Positions 17,355 to 25,818 of a DNA stretch of 64,000 nucleotides are shown piece after piece. The notes beneath the pieces were generated by a model, which worked only from the letters and a program-made list of their open reading frames with translations, did no database searches and was not told the origin of the DNA. Position numbers and translations under genes: made by a program. How positions within the stretch are numbered: position 1 is the first letter of the stretch; every line of letters begins with the position of its first letter. Origin of the DNA: Halorubrum sp. CSM-61. GTDB lineage: Archaea > Halobacteriota > Halobacteria > Halobacteriales > Haloferacaceae. The DNA lies in the NCBI RefSeq assembly GCF_003781945.1, contig NZ_RJJW01000002.1, positions 186,015 through 250,014 of the forward strand, in the 5' to 3' direction.

Positions 17355-20300
17355 GTGCGAAATGGGTCGGCGAACGACCGGACGTCCGACTGCGGATCGC
17401 GGTGTCGGTCCTTCACCGTCGACGAGCGCGCGCGAGTCCCGTTCGCGCTGATCGGCGTGCTCCTCCTCGTGACGAGTTCGACGTACGCTGCGGGACTCGC
17501 GGATCAGGGGCTCGTCGGCGAGGACCGGAGCGTGGAGCGCGCCGTCGAGCGCGTCGACGCCGATTCGACCGCCGCGCTCAGGACCGCGGCGCGGCAGGCC
17601 GCGCACGACGCAGCCGCGGAGCCGGTGACGCGGGCGCCGTCCGAGACGGCCGCCGACTCGGGAAGCGAGCGGGGAGCGACCGCCGTCAGGAGCGGTTCCG
17701 CCTTCGAGGACGCGTTCCGTATCCGGCTCGCGCTCGCCGGCTCCGAGGCGCTGTCGGCCGTCGACGCCGAGGTGGGCGGCGCGAGGGCGACGGCGTCGCT
17801 GCCGGCGGTCGACGATCCGAGCGAGCTGGCGGCGGCGCGCGACCGGGTCCGCGTCGAACCCGCCGCGAACGGAACGGCGACGCGCGTGACGTTCGAGGGA
17901 GTAGAGACGACGGCGACGCGGAACGGGCGCACGGTCGTCGAACGAACGGATGACCGGACCGTCGTGGTGGCCGTGCCGACGTTCGCGGCGCACGACCGGA
18001 CGGAACGGTTCGAGGAGCGGCTCGGCCGCGGTCCGGTCGAGGGACCGGGGCTGGGTCGCCAGCTCACCGCGAGCCTCTACCCCATGACGTGGGCTCGCGG
18101 GTACGCCCAGTACGCCGGCGCGCCGGTCGAGAACGTCCTCGCGAACCGCCACGTGGAGCTGTCGACGAACGCGGGGATCGTCCGGACGCAACGCGACGTG
18201 TTCGGCGCGAGCGACCCGAACGCGCGCGGGGGAGTGGCGCGCGCGACGGCACGAACCGGGGCCACCGACCTGCTCAAACCGACCGGCGTCGACGAGGGGT
18301 CGTGGAGTGAGGCCGTGCTCGACGCGCCGACGCCCGGAGAGGGCGACGGTCCGACCGATCGGCCGAGCGAGGACGGCGCGTTCGAGCTGGGGGAGGACCG
18401 GACGGACGAGCGCACTCCGGTCCCGGTCGGTCGCGCGGCCGACGAGGGAGCGACGCACGTTTACGACGATCTTGACGCGATCATCGAGGATGCGTATCGA
18501 GTCGAAGCGAGCGTCGAGACGTCGACGACGCGTGTTGTCGACGGCGGGCGGCCGACGCCGCCGACGCCCTCTCCCTCGGAATTCACGACGACCGGTGACT
18601 GGGAACGCGTCGACCTGACGCGGACGGAGCGGTCGCCGGTCGTCTCCGGGAGCGGCGTGCCCGAGGGCGTTCCCGCGGGAACGGTCGACCCCGGCGAGCG
18701 CGTCTCGTTCGGCGTGGCGACCCGCGAGGCGACCGTGGAGCGCGTCGCCGTCGCGGAGTGGGAGCGGGTGTTCGTCGAGCGCGGGCCGAACGGAAGCGTC
18801 GTGGACGAGCGGGTCCACCGAGTGACCACGCGCGACGCCGTGACCGATCGCTACCGAGTGCAGGTGTCGGTGTCGGGAGAGCACGCGCCGACCGACGGGG
18901 CGCCCGACCGGGCCGCCGCGACGTTCGGATCGGGCGACGCGACCGACGGTCCGGATCTCCGCGATACGCCGCCGGCCGCCCGCGACGATCTGGGTGTCGA
19001 CACCGACGGCGGCGTCGACAGGATCGCCGAGGAGGCGGTCGACGGCGGGGAGGTCCGCGAGTCGACGGCCGTCGTCGGCTCCCGCTCGTCAGCTGACCGA
19101 GACGCCGTCGCGGCCGACGTGGCCGCGCTCGCGAGCGACGTGCGCGACATCGAGACCGAGGCGTCGATGGGGGACGCGGCGATCGGCGAGGCGGAGCCGT
19201 ACGCCGACCTCGCGGATACGCTCCGCGATCGACGCGCGGAGCTCGTCGACGCGCCGGGAACGTACGACGGCGCCGCCGACCGGGCCGGCACAGCCGCCCG
19301 CGTCGCGTACCTCGACGCCGTGGTCGACGAGCTCGAGAGTGCTGCGGACGACCGCGAACGCGCGACGGACGGGTTCCTCGACCGCGTGAACGGCGCGTTC
19401 GACGGGCCCGACGTGGGCGACGCGCTCGCCAGCCGCGAGGCCGCCCGCGATCCCGGGACGTATTCGGTCGGCGACGAGGGCCCCGGCGGAGCGGTGACGT
19501 TCGCGCCGAACGGCTCCCCCGGATACCTCCCGCGCACGACCGTCGACGGAGGGGCCGTCGACGGCCTGGACGGGACGACGACCCGGCCGCTCGCGGCCCG
19601 CAACGTGAACTACGTCACCGTCCCGTACGGCGAGGTGTCGAGCGGCGTCGTCGATCGGATCCTCGGCACCGAGGACACGGTGCGGGTCGGGACCGCCGGG
19701 CGGTCGCTCCTGTTGGCGAACGAGGCGCTGGCGACCGGCGACGACCCCGAGCTGCGGGCGGACCGGGACGCGCTCGCCCGACAGATAGACGAGTCGCTGG
19801 ACGAGGTGGACGGAGAGCTCCGATCGACGCTTCGCGTCCGAACCTCGCTGTCGCGCGACGAGCGACGCAGGGCGCTCGACGAGGCCGCTGCGAGCTACGG
19901 CTCCCCGGGCGAGCGTGCGGTCGCCGTCGGGAACGGATCCTATCCCGAGCGAGTCGCCGCCGAGGCCGCCAGCGTCGGATCGCTGTCGCGGGCGTCCGAG
20001 GAGGCGCTCGCCGCGAACCTCCGAGTCACGACTCGGACCGCGGCCGGGAGAGACGCGGTTCGGGTCCCCACCCGATTCGTCGAGGGGACGACGAGCGGCG
20101 CGCGAGTGGTACTCAGAGACCGGCTGGAGAAGGAGATCGAGAACCGAGCGGCGCGGGCCGGCGACGCGGCCGCCGAAAAGGCGAGCGAGAAGGCGGCGGA
20201 GGAATTGGGCGAGAAGTGGTCGCTGAAGCCCGCCCGAACCGTGGGTGCGGGGCTCCCGGTCGCGCCCGTGCCCGGGTACTGGGTGACGACGGTGAACGCG

Positions 20301-20618
20301 TGGCGCGTGCAGGTCCGCGGGGAGTACCCGCGGTTCGCGCTGCACGCCGACGTCGGCGCGCCCGGCGAGCGCTTCGAGTACGTCCGGAGCGAGGGCGACG
20401 TGACCGTCGACGTCGGCGGCGAGACGGTGCGGCTGGGCAAGACCGAACCGGTCGCGTTCGAGACCGAGACGGTGATCGCCGTCGCGGTTCCGGCCGGCCC
20501 GCCCGGTGTGGGCGACGTGGACGGGACCCGCGACGAGCGGTCCGGGGGGTGGCCGTGTCCCGGCGCGATGGGCGAGTCCTCGGACGGAGACGGCGATAGA
20601 GCGTGTGCGGACCCGTGA
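17355..20618 (+). CDS. Giant anchored surface protein of the pilus-like locus (DUF7286-like)
   Basis: The 1,087-residue protein starts at a GTG at 17355, chosen because GGAGGT (17342-17347) sits 7 nt upstream; GTGs at 17346 and 17349 overlap that Shine-Dalgarno sequence. An N-terminal helix, RVPFALIGVLLLVTSSTYAA (about 25-44), anchors a very large ectodomain. The ectodomain is rich in acidic and Thr/Ala residues, with long helical stretches (about 545-680 and 800-900) and a beta-rich C-terminal region. The last about 40 residues are acidic and contain one Cys near SGGWPCPGAMG. The N-terminus resembles the TadE/TadG type, whose members decorate Tad pili. It closes the operon. The name DUF7286 follows its position and size, from memory. 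Confidence 0.75.
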   Translation: MRNGSANDRTSDCGSRCRSFTVDERARVPFALIGVLLLVTSSTYAAGLADQGLVGEDRSVERAVERVDADSTAALRTAARQAAHDAAAEPVTRAPSETAADSGSERGATAVRSGSAFEDAFRIRLALAGSEALSAVDAEVGGARATASLPAVDDPSELAAARDRVRVEPAANGTATRVTFEGVETTATRNGRTVVERTDDRTVVVAVPTFAAHDRTERFEERLGRGPVEGPGLGRQLTASLYPMTWARGYAQYAGAPVENVLANRHVELSTNAGIVRTQRDVFGASDPNARGGVARATARTGATDLLKPTGVDEGSWSEAVLDAPTPGEGDGPTDRPSEDGAFELGEDRTDERTPVPVGRAADEGATHVYDDLDAIIEDAYRVEASVETSTTRVVDGGRPTPPTPSPSEFTTTGDWERVDLTRTERSPVVSGSGVPEGVPAGTVDPGERVSFGVATREATVERVAVAEWERVFVERGPNGSVVDERVHRVTTRDAVTDRYRVQVSVSGEHAPTDGAPDRAAATFGSGDATDGPDLRDTPPAARDDLGVDTDGGVDRIAEEAVDGGEVRESTAVVGSRSSADRDAVAADVAALASDVRDIETEASMGDAAIGEAEPYADLADTLRDRRAELVDAPGTYDGAADRAGTAARVAYLDAVVDELESAADDRERATDGFLDRVNGAFDGPDVGDALASREAARDPGTYSVGDEGPGGAVTFAPNGSPGYLPRTTVDGGAVDGLDGTTTRPLAARNVNYVTVPYGEVSSGVVDRILGTEDTVRVGTAGRSLLLANEALATGDDPELRADRDALARQIDESLDEVDGELRSTLRVRTSLSRDERRRALDEAAASYGSPGERAVAVGNGSYPERVAAEAASVGSLSRASEEALAANLRVTTRTAAGRDAVRVPTRFVEGTTSGARVVLRDRLEKEIENRAARAGDAAAEKASEKAAEELGEKWSLKPARTVGAGLPVAPVPGYWVTTVNAWRVQVRGEYPRFALHADVGAPGERFEYVRSEGDVTVDVGGETVRLGKTEPVAFETETVIAVAVPAGPPGVGDVDGTRDERSGGWPCPGAMGESSDGDGDRACADP

Positions 20619-20660
20619 CCCGACCGCAGCCGTTTTGAGACGCGGCGACCGAGGGCGACC

Positions 20661-21110
20661 ATGTTTCACGAGATCGTCGTCGACGGTGCGACGGGAACCG
20701 AGAGCGAGCCGGACGAGGTGACCGCGGCGGCGCTTTTGGCGTCGTTCGAGACGCTGGTGAACGAGGCGATCGCGGAGGTCGGGCGCGACCGGATCGCCGA
20801 GAAGACGATGGTCGACAGCGAGGCGCTCGACGCCGCCGCCGACGGCGACGCAGCCGGGATTCGACTCGAAGACGGGGCCGCGATCGTCGCCGCGCCGACC
20901 GACCGGGACGCCGACGCGGTCGTCGCCGAAGTCCGCGACCACCTGCTGATGGGGATGGCGACGGCGGTGCTCGACGTCGACGCGATCGCCGCCGCGATCG
21001 ACGCGGACCTCACGGGACAGGAGGTCCAGCAGGCCCTGGAGGGGCGCGCCCCGATGACGCTCGGCCAGCTCGCGGAGATTATGGCGGTCATCGAACGCCG
21101 GAAGCCATGA
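20661..21110 (+). CDS. DUF5791-like small cytoplasmic protein
   Basis: This is a 149-residue acidic, mostly helical protein without membrane segments. The start MFHEIVVDG and the C-terminal MTLGQLAEIMAVIERRK pattern recall a haloarchaeal family labelled DUF5791; this is from memory. A PxxFxxGxRx promoter element cannot be assigned confidently, but GTTTTGAG lies about 25 nt upstream. Its stop overlaps the following SDR gene start (ATGA), so the two are translationally coupled. Function unknown. Confidence 0.7.
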   Translation: MFHEIVVDGATGTESEPDEVTAAALLASFETLVNEAIAEVGRDRIAEKTMVDSEALDAAADGDAAGIRLEDGAAIVAAPTDRDADAVVAEVRDHLLMGMATAVLDVDAIAAAIDADLTGQEVQQALEGRAPMTLGQLAEIMAVIERRKP

Positions 21111-22054
21111 GGGTCGTCGTCGTCGGGTGCGGCTACGTCGGCCTCGAACTTGCTCGGCAGCTCGCCGAGCGCGGCCACGCCGTGACGGGGGTCCGGCGGT
21201 CGGACGCCGGACTAGAGGCGATCGAGTCGGTCGGGGAGGAGGTAGCGAGCGGCGGGAGAGACGGCGACGCAAACGCGGAGGGCGAGGTAGACGCCGTCCG
21301 CGCGGACGCGACCGACCCGGCGTCGCTCGACGCGCTCCCGGACGCGGACGCGATCGTGTTCGCGGCCAGCTCCGGCGGGCGCGGCGCCGCGGCCGCCCGC
21401 GAGGTGTACGTCGACGGCCTCCGAAACGTGATCGAGGCGTACGGGTCGCGAGCGACGACCCCGGACAGGCTCGTCTACACCTCCTCGACGGGCGTGTACG
21501 GCGACCACGACGGCGCGTGGGTCGACGAGGAGACGCCGATCGAGCCCACGACCGAGAAGACCCGCGTCCTCGCCGAGGCGGAGCGGACCGCGCTGGAGAC
21601 GGCGGCCGAGTTCGGGATCGACGGGACGGTCGCGCGCTTCGCGGGGCTGTACGGGCCGGACCGGTACCGGCTCGAACGCTACCTCGACGGGCCGGTCACG
21701 GCCGGCTACCTCAACATGGTCCACCGCGACGACGCCGCCGGAGCGGTCAGGTACCTCCTCGAAGCCGACCGCGCTCGCGGCGACGCCGTCCTCGTCGTTG
21801 ACGACGAGCCGGCCGACAAACACGCGTTCGCCGACTGGCTGGCCGAGGCGTGCGGCGTGCCGCGGCCGGAAAAGCGGTCGAAGGCCGACCGGATCGCGGC
21901 CGGCGGCCTCTCCGCGGCGGCCGAACGACGGATCCGGACCAGCAAGCGCTGCTCGAACGACCGCCTGCGGGCGCTCGGCTACGAGTTCGCCTACCCGACC
22001 TTTCGCGAGGGGTACCGCGACGCGGTGCGGGCGTTCCGGGCGGCGAAGCGGTAA
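21107..22054 (+). CDS. NAD(P)-dependent SDR-family sugar epimerase/reductase
   Basis: The 315-residue Rossmann protein starts MRVVVVGCGYVGLELARQL, a GxGxxGxE/L nucleotide-binding loop. LVYTSSTGVYGDHDGAWVDE carries the extended-SDR Ser and Tyr region. The catalytic Lys of the usual YxxxK is not clear; EKTRVLAEAERTALE occupies the position, as in YeeZ-like members. HRDDAAGAVRYLLEA is the C-terminal substrate-domain motif. It resembles YeeZ/GDP-L-fucose-synthase-like atypical SDRs rather than typical GalE. Coupled to the upstream small protein by a 4-nt overlap. Confidence 0.83.
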   Translation: MRVVVVGCGYVGLELARQLAERGHAVTGVRRSDAGLEAIESVGEEVASGGRDGDANAEGEVDAVRADATDPASLDALPDADAIVFAASSGGRGAAAAREVYVDGLRNVIEAYGSRATTPDRLVYTSSTGVYGDHDGAWVDEETPIEPTTEKTRVLAEAERTALETAAEFGIDGTVARFAGLYGPDRYRLERYLDGPVTAGYLNMVHRDDAAGAVRYLLEADRARGDAVLVVDDEPADKHAFADWLAEACGVPRPEKRSKADRIAAGGLSAAAERRIRTSKRCSNDRLRALGYEFAYPTFREGYRDAVRAFRAAKR

Positions 22055-22196
22055 CCCGGCCGACTGATCGCCCCGACCGCTCCGACCGGTCGCCCTGGCC
22101 CCCGACCGACCGCACTGGCCGCGGCCACCGCGTCGTTGCCGGCGGGTCGAAACGGTAACGAACCTTGATGTACCGGGAGCGAGTCGACCGGCACGT

Positions 22197-23372
22197 ATGT
22201 GGTCTCCGAGCGCGGTCGACGACCGGCTCTCGCAGGCGGAGGTGCTGGCCCGGGAGAGCCCGGAACTCGTCGTCGTGTTCGCGGTCGGCGCGCTCGTCGC
22301 GGTCGTCGGCGCGTACGTAGTGTTTCGGGCCCGCAGGACGCCCGGCGTCAGGTTCCGCCGGCTGTTGGCCGACCACGACGAGATCGCGGTGTTGATGCAT
22401 CCGAACCCGGACCCCGACGCGATGTCGGCGGCGCTCGGCGTCGCGTCGCTCGCGGAGCAGCTCGACGTCGACGCGGCGGTCCAGTACCCCGGACAGATCC
22501 GCCATCAGGAGAATCGAGCGTTCCGCACGGTGCTCGACTTGGACCTGGAGCCGATCGAGCACGTGAGCGATCTGGCCGCCGAGTCGGTCGTGCTGGTCGA
22601 TCACAACGAACCGCGGGGGTTCGCCGGCGCCGACGGCGTGCTTCCCCTCGCCGTCGTCGATCACCACCCCGGCGACGGTGCCGGGAAGGCGTTCACCGAC
22701 GTACGGACCGACTACGGCGCGACGGCCTCGGTGGTCGCCGAGTATTTCGAGCAGAACAAGGCGATCCCGGTCCCGCCGGACAAACACGCGAGCGAGACGG
22801 ACAGCGACCTCACGCTTCCCACCAACACGGCGACCGGGCTCCTGTACGGCATCCTCACCGACACCAAACACCTCACGGTCGGCGCGAGCGAGCCGGACTT
22901 CGCGGCCGCGGCGTACGTGTACCCCGGCGTCGACCAGGACCGCCTCGACCGGATCGCCAATCCGGCGGTCGACGCCGAGGTGCTGGAGGTGAAGGCGCGG
23001 GCCATCGCCGGCCGTCGGATCGAGGGGTCGTTCGCGGTCGCCGACGTGGGCGGCGTGAACAACGTCGACGCGATCCCGCAGGCGGCCGACGAGCTGATCC
23101 AGCTGGAGGGCGTCAGCGCCGTCGTGGTGATCGGGGAGCGCGACGAGACGGTCCACCTCTCGGGGCGGTCGCGGGACGACCGCGTCCACATGGGCAACGC
23201 GATCGACGCCGTCCTGTCCGACCGCGAAAACGGCAACGGCGGCGGCCACTCGCGGATGGGCGGCGGGACGATCGCCCCGGCGATCGACCCGACCGAGGAC
23301 GAGGAGCCGGAGAGCGTGGACCGCGATCGGCTCGCCGACGACCTGTTTCGCGCGCTCGCCGGCGACGTGTGA
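22197..23372 (+). CDS. Membrane-anchored DHH-family phosphoesterase
   Basis: This 391-residue protein has one N-terminal TM helix (about 25-45, VVVFAVGALVAVVGAYVVF) and then a DHH domain. The metal motifs are MHPNPDPDAMSAALG, VVLVDHNEPRG and LAVVDHHPGDG, which bind two Mn ions. The DHHA1 domain holds GGGHSRMGGGTI near the C-terminus. Relatives act as oligoribonucleases (NrnA) or cyclic-dinucleotide phosphodiesterases (GdpP/Pde2). The TM anchor followed directly by DHH resembles the architecture of membrane phosphodiesterases but lacks PAS and GGDEF domains. The substrate could be c-di-AMP or pApA; sequence alone cannot decide. Confidence 0.88.
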   Translation: MWSPSAVDDRLSQAEVLARESPELVVVFAVGALVAVVGAYVVFRARRTPGVRFRRLLADHDEIAVLMHPNPDPDAMSAALGVASLAEQLDVDAAVQYPGQIRHQENRAFRTVLDLDLEPIEHVSDLAAESVVLVDHNEPRGFAGADGVLPLAVVDHHPGDGAGKAFTDVRTDYGATASVVAEYFEQNKAIPVPPDKHASETDSDLTLPTNTATGLLYGILTDTKHLTVGASEPDFAAAAYVYPGVDQDRLDRIANPAVDAEVLEVKARAIAGRRIEGSFAVADVGGVNNVDAIPQAADELIQLEGVSAVVVIGERDETVHLSGRSRDDRVHMGNAIDAVLSDRENGNGGGHSRMGGGTIAPAIDPTEDEEPESVDRDRLADDLFRALAGDV

Positions 23373-23454
23373 GCCGGGGGCGACCGACAGGCGAGAGGAC
23401 GCGGCGGGGCGGCTCGCCACCGAGACTTAAGTCGGCGGCGGCGAAGTCACGGGT

Positions 23455-23601
23455 ATGAGTCCCGACATCTCGCTACGGAGCCTGCCCGCGGACGACGGCT
23501 GGCGCGCGCTCGCCGGCGTCGGCGTCGGGTACGCGATCGCGACCGGCCTGATCTTCGCGCTGCTCTTCGTCGTGCCGTACCTAGTGCTGCGAGGACTGTA
23601 G
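23455..23601 (+). CDS. Small single-TM membrane protein (48 residues)
   Basis: This very short gene lies between the DHH gene and pan. Its 48 residues begin MSPDISLRSLPADDGWRAL and continue into one strong hydrophobic helix ending FVVPYLVLRGL. A CTTAAG element (about 23426-23431) lies 24-30 nt upstream of the ATG, matching the promoter spacing of neighbouring leaderless genes. That position and the clean TM pattern argue it is real. The function is unknown; similar tiny membrane proteins often assist transporters or proteases. Confidence 0.6.
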   Translation: MSPDISLRSLPADDGWRALAGVGVGYAIATGLIFALLFVVPYLVLRGL

Positions 23602-23667
23602 CGACCGGCGCGAGCGACGAGTTCGAACGACCGGCGAGAAATCGGAGATCGACGGCGACGAGCCGCG

Positions 23668-24885
23668 TCAGGCGAACGCGAGCGAGTCGTCGGCGCCGGT
23701 CTCGTCGTCCTTCTGGAGCTTCTCGTGAGCCCCGAGGAAGTCGTCGAGCGTGACCTCGGTGCGGTCGTCGCGGATCGCGAACATCCCGGCCTCCGTGCAG
23801 ATGGCCTTGATGTCGGCGCCGGACGCGTCCGGCGTCATCTCGGCGAGCTCGGTGAAGTCGATGTCGCTCGCGAGGTTCATCTTCCGGGTGTGGATCTGGA
23901 AGATGATCTCGCGGCCCTCGGTGTTCGGCTTCGGCACCTCGATGAGGCGGTCGAAGCGGCCCGGCCGGAGGATGGCGGGGTCGAGCATGTCGAAGCGGTT
24001 GGTCGCAGCGATGATACGGACCTCGCCGCGCTCGTCGAACCCGTCCATCTCGGAGAGCAGCTGCATCATCGTCCGCTGGACCTCGGCGTCGCCCGAGGTC
24101 TTCGAGTCCGTCCGCTTCGAGGCGATCGCGTCGATCTCGTCGATGAAGAGGACGGCGGGCTGGTTCTCGCGGGCGACCTCGAACAGGTCACGGACCAGCT
24201 TCGCGCCCTCGCCGATGAACTTGTGGACGAGCTCGGAGCCGGCCATCTTGATGAAGGTCGCGTCCGTCTCGTTGGCGACCGCCTTCGCGAGCATCGTCTT
24301 CCCGGTCCCGGGCGGCCCGTACAGCAGGACGCCGCTCGGCGGCTGGATGCCCACGTCCTCGAACATGTCGGGGTGTTCGAGGGGCATCTCGACGGTCTCG
24401 CGGACCTCCTGCATCTGGTCTTCGAGCCCGCCGATGTCGGCGTACGTGACGTCGGGGGAGTGCTCGACCTGCATCACGCGGGCGCGCACGTCCGTCTCCT
24501 TCTCCAGCTTCTTGACGACGGACAGCGAGTTGTTCACCGCGACCCGGTCGTCCGGGTCGAGCTTCTCGCGCATCTCGGCGGTGACCTCGGTGAGCGCCTC
24601 CTGGTTGTTCCCGTGCTGCTTGATGACGGCGCCGTCGGGCGTGATCTCCTGGACCGTCGCCACGAACAGCGGGGACTGCTTCAGCTTCTTGTTCTCGTGG
24701 GTGAGCCGTTCGAGCTTCTGCTGGTACTTGTTGTTCTCCGCGTTCGCGTCGAGGAGCTTGTCGCGCATCTCCTCGTTTTGCGACTCGAGCACGTCGAGCT
24801 CCTCTTGGAGGGACTCGATCTTCTCCTGTCTCGACGCCGACCCCTCGTCGTAGGGTAGCTCGACGTCGTCGACGGTGTCTGTCAT
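23668..24885 (-). CDS. pan: Proteasome-activating nucleotidase (PAN)
   Basis: The 405-residue AAA+ ATPase unfolds proteins for the 20S proteasome. An N-terminal coiled coil (about 17-70) precedes an OB domain containing PLFVATVQEITPDGAVIKQHG. The AAA domain holds GPPGTGKT (Walker A, about 191-198), VLFIDEIDAIA (Walker B) and AATNRFDMLDPAILRPGRFDR (second region of homology with Arg finger). It ends DDSLAFA, lacking the C-terminal HbYX motif (hydrophobic-Tyr-any) that docks many PANs into the 20S alpha ring. This suggests a paralogue with weaker docking or a different partner. Pan1 versus Pan2 naming is left open. Confidence 0.95.
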   Translation of the reverse strand: MTDTVDDVELPYDEGSASRQEKIESLQEELDVLESQNEEMRDKLLDANAENNKYQQKLERLTHENKKLKQSPLFVATVQEITPDGAVIKQHGNNQEALTEVTAEMREKLDPDDRVAVNNSLSVVKKLEKETDVRARVMQVEHSPDVTYADIGGLEDQMQEVRETVEMPLEHPDMFEDVGIQPPSGVLLYGPPGTGKTMLAKAVANETDATFIKMAGSELVHKFIGEGAKLVRDLFEVARENQPAVLFIDEIDAIASKRTDSKTSGDAEVQRTMMQLLSEMDGFDERGEVRIIAATNRFDMLDPAILRPGRFDRLIEVPKPNTEGREIIFQIHTRKMNLASDIDFTELAEMTPDASGADIKAICTEAGMFAIRDDRTEVTLDDFLGAHEKLQKDDETGADDSLAFA

Positions 24886-24954
24886 TGTGCGTAATAAGGC
24901 GTCTCGCGGGTAAGAGGTTTCGGGTGGGGGAGAGATACCGGGGTGCGCCTGATC

Positions 24955-24964
24955 AATATATACC
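24955..24964 (+). promoter_or_regulatory. TATA box of the winged-helix regulator gene
   Basis: CAATATATAC lies in an AT-rich tract upstream of the winged-helix gene. The predicted start point (about 24988) falls on the palindrome at 24986-25000, allowing autorepression at that site. Confidence 0.5.
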
Positions 24965-24985
24965 CGATGGTAATAAAATACGATA

Positions 24986-25000
24986 GTAAATATTATTTAC
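24986..25000. promoter_or_regulatory. Palindrome, possible operator of the winged-helix gene
   Basis: GTAAAT-ATT-ATTTAC is a perfect 6-bp inverted repeat with a 3-nt centre, 4 nt before ATG 25005 and 25 nt before ATG 25026. A looser GTA-N6-TAC copy lies at about 24970-24981. Its position over the predicted start site fits an operator; this is inferred from sequence only. Confidence 0.4.
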
Positions 25001-25025
25001 CAGCATGAAAAAGGAAGAGGTACAC

Positions 25026-25289
25026 ATGAGCGCCACCGACGCCGTCGTCACCGAGGAGAACGCCGCAGACCGCTGGAGCGCCGTCCGGGACCTGCCGCCG
25101 AGCGCGAAGCTCGTCGCGAAGGTCCTCGACTACAACGACACGCTCACGCAGAGCGAGCTCGCCGAGGAGACCCTGCTTCCGCCTCGGACCGTCAGGTACG
25201 CGCTCTCGCGGCTGGAAGAGGAGGACGTCGTCGACTCCCGGTTCTCCTTCGCCGACGCCCGGAAGCGGCTGTACACCCTCTCGGTGTAA
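25026..25289 (+). CDS. Small winged-helix transcriptional regulator
   Basis: This is 87 residues if translation starts at ATG 25026, preceded by GAGGT; an in-frame ATG at 25005 would add seven residues. The sequence is one winged helix: LPPSAKLVAKVLDYNDTL, QSELAEETLLPPRTVRYALSRLEEEDVV and a wing ending RKRLYTLSV. It resembles haloarchaeal MarR/TrmB-type single-domain regulators near proteasome genes. The palindrome just upstream could be its own operator. Divergent from pan with 140 nt between starts. Confidence 0.8.
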   Translation: MSATDAVVTEENAADRWSAVRDLPPSAKLVAKVLDYNDTLTQSELAEETLLPPRTVRYALSRLEEEDVVDSRFSFADARKRLYTLSV

Positions 25290-25401
25290 GGGCCGATCCG
25301 GGATCGACCGCGCCCTCTCGTCCCCGTTCCGGTCTCCGCCTCCCCTTCTCGCCATTCCCCCACCTCTCCGTTTCCGCACCCCCTCTCGCGAGCCGTCCCT
25401 T

Positions 25402-25818
25402 ATGAGCGATGCCGACCCACTCGGCCCCATGGTCTCGACCACCGACGTCAAACGGGCGCTCTCCGCGCTGGCGACGCGCACCGACACCGCGACCCGGCCC
25501 TCCGTCGCCGTGATCGACGAGGCCGACGACGCGCGGTCCGACCTCCGACGGGCCGCGGGGTTCGTCGACGCCGACGGGCTCGACCGGTTGGACGAGGCGA
25601 TCGCCGCCGCCGAGCGCGCGGGCGACGAGGCCGCCGCGGAACGCGGGCGCCGAGCGCGCGCGGCGTTCCGGCGGTTTCGCGAGGCGGCCGCCGGCGGCGA
25701 CAGCTGCGGCGGCGACAACGACCGAGCCGGCGACGGGAGCTCCCGGCAACCGCCGGACCACTTCCGCCCCGCCCCCGGAACCCCTAAACCGGATACCGGC
25801 CAAGACCCGGGCAGATGA
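25402..25818 (+). CDS. Small protein encoded before mre11
   Basis: This 138-residue protein is acidic and Ala/Arg/Asp-rich, with helices to about residue 95 (MVSTTDVKRALSALATR, then LDRLDEAIAAAERAGDEAAAERGRRARAAFRRF). The C-terminus is low-complexity, Gly/Pro-rich. The ATGA overlap with mre11 argues that it is a real, co-translated member of the repair operon. The N-terminal start is uncertain because ATG 25429 (residue 10) could also serve. I do not recognise the family. Confidence 0.6.
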   Translation: MSDADPLGPMVSTTDVKRALSALATRTDTATRPSVAVIDEADDARSDLRRAAGFVDADGLDRLDEAIAAAERAGDEAAAERGRRARAAFRRFREAAAGGDSCGGDNDRAGDGSSRQPPDHFRPAPGTPKPDTGQDPGR

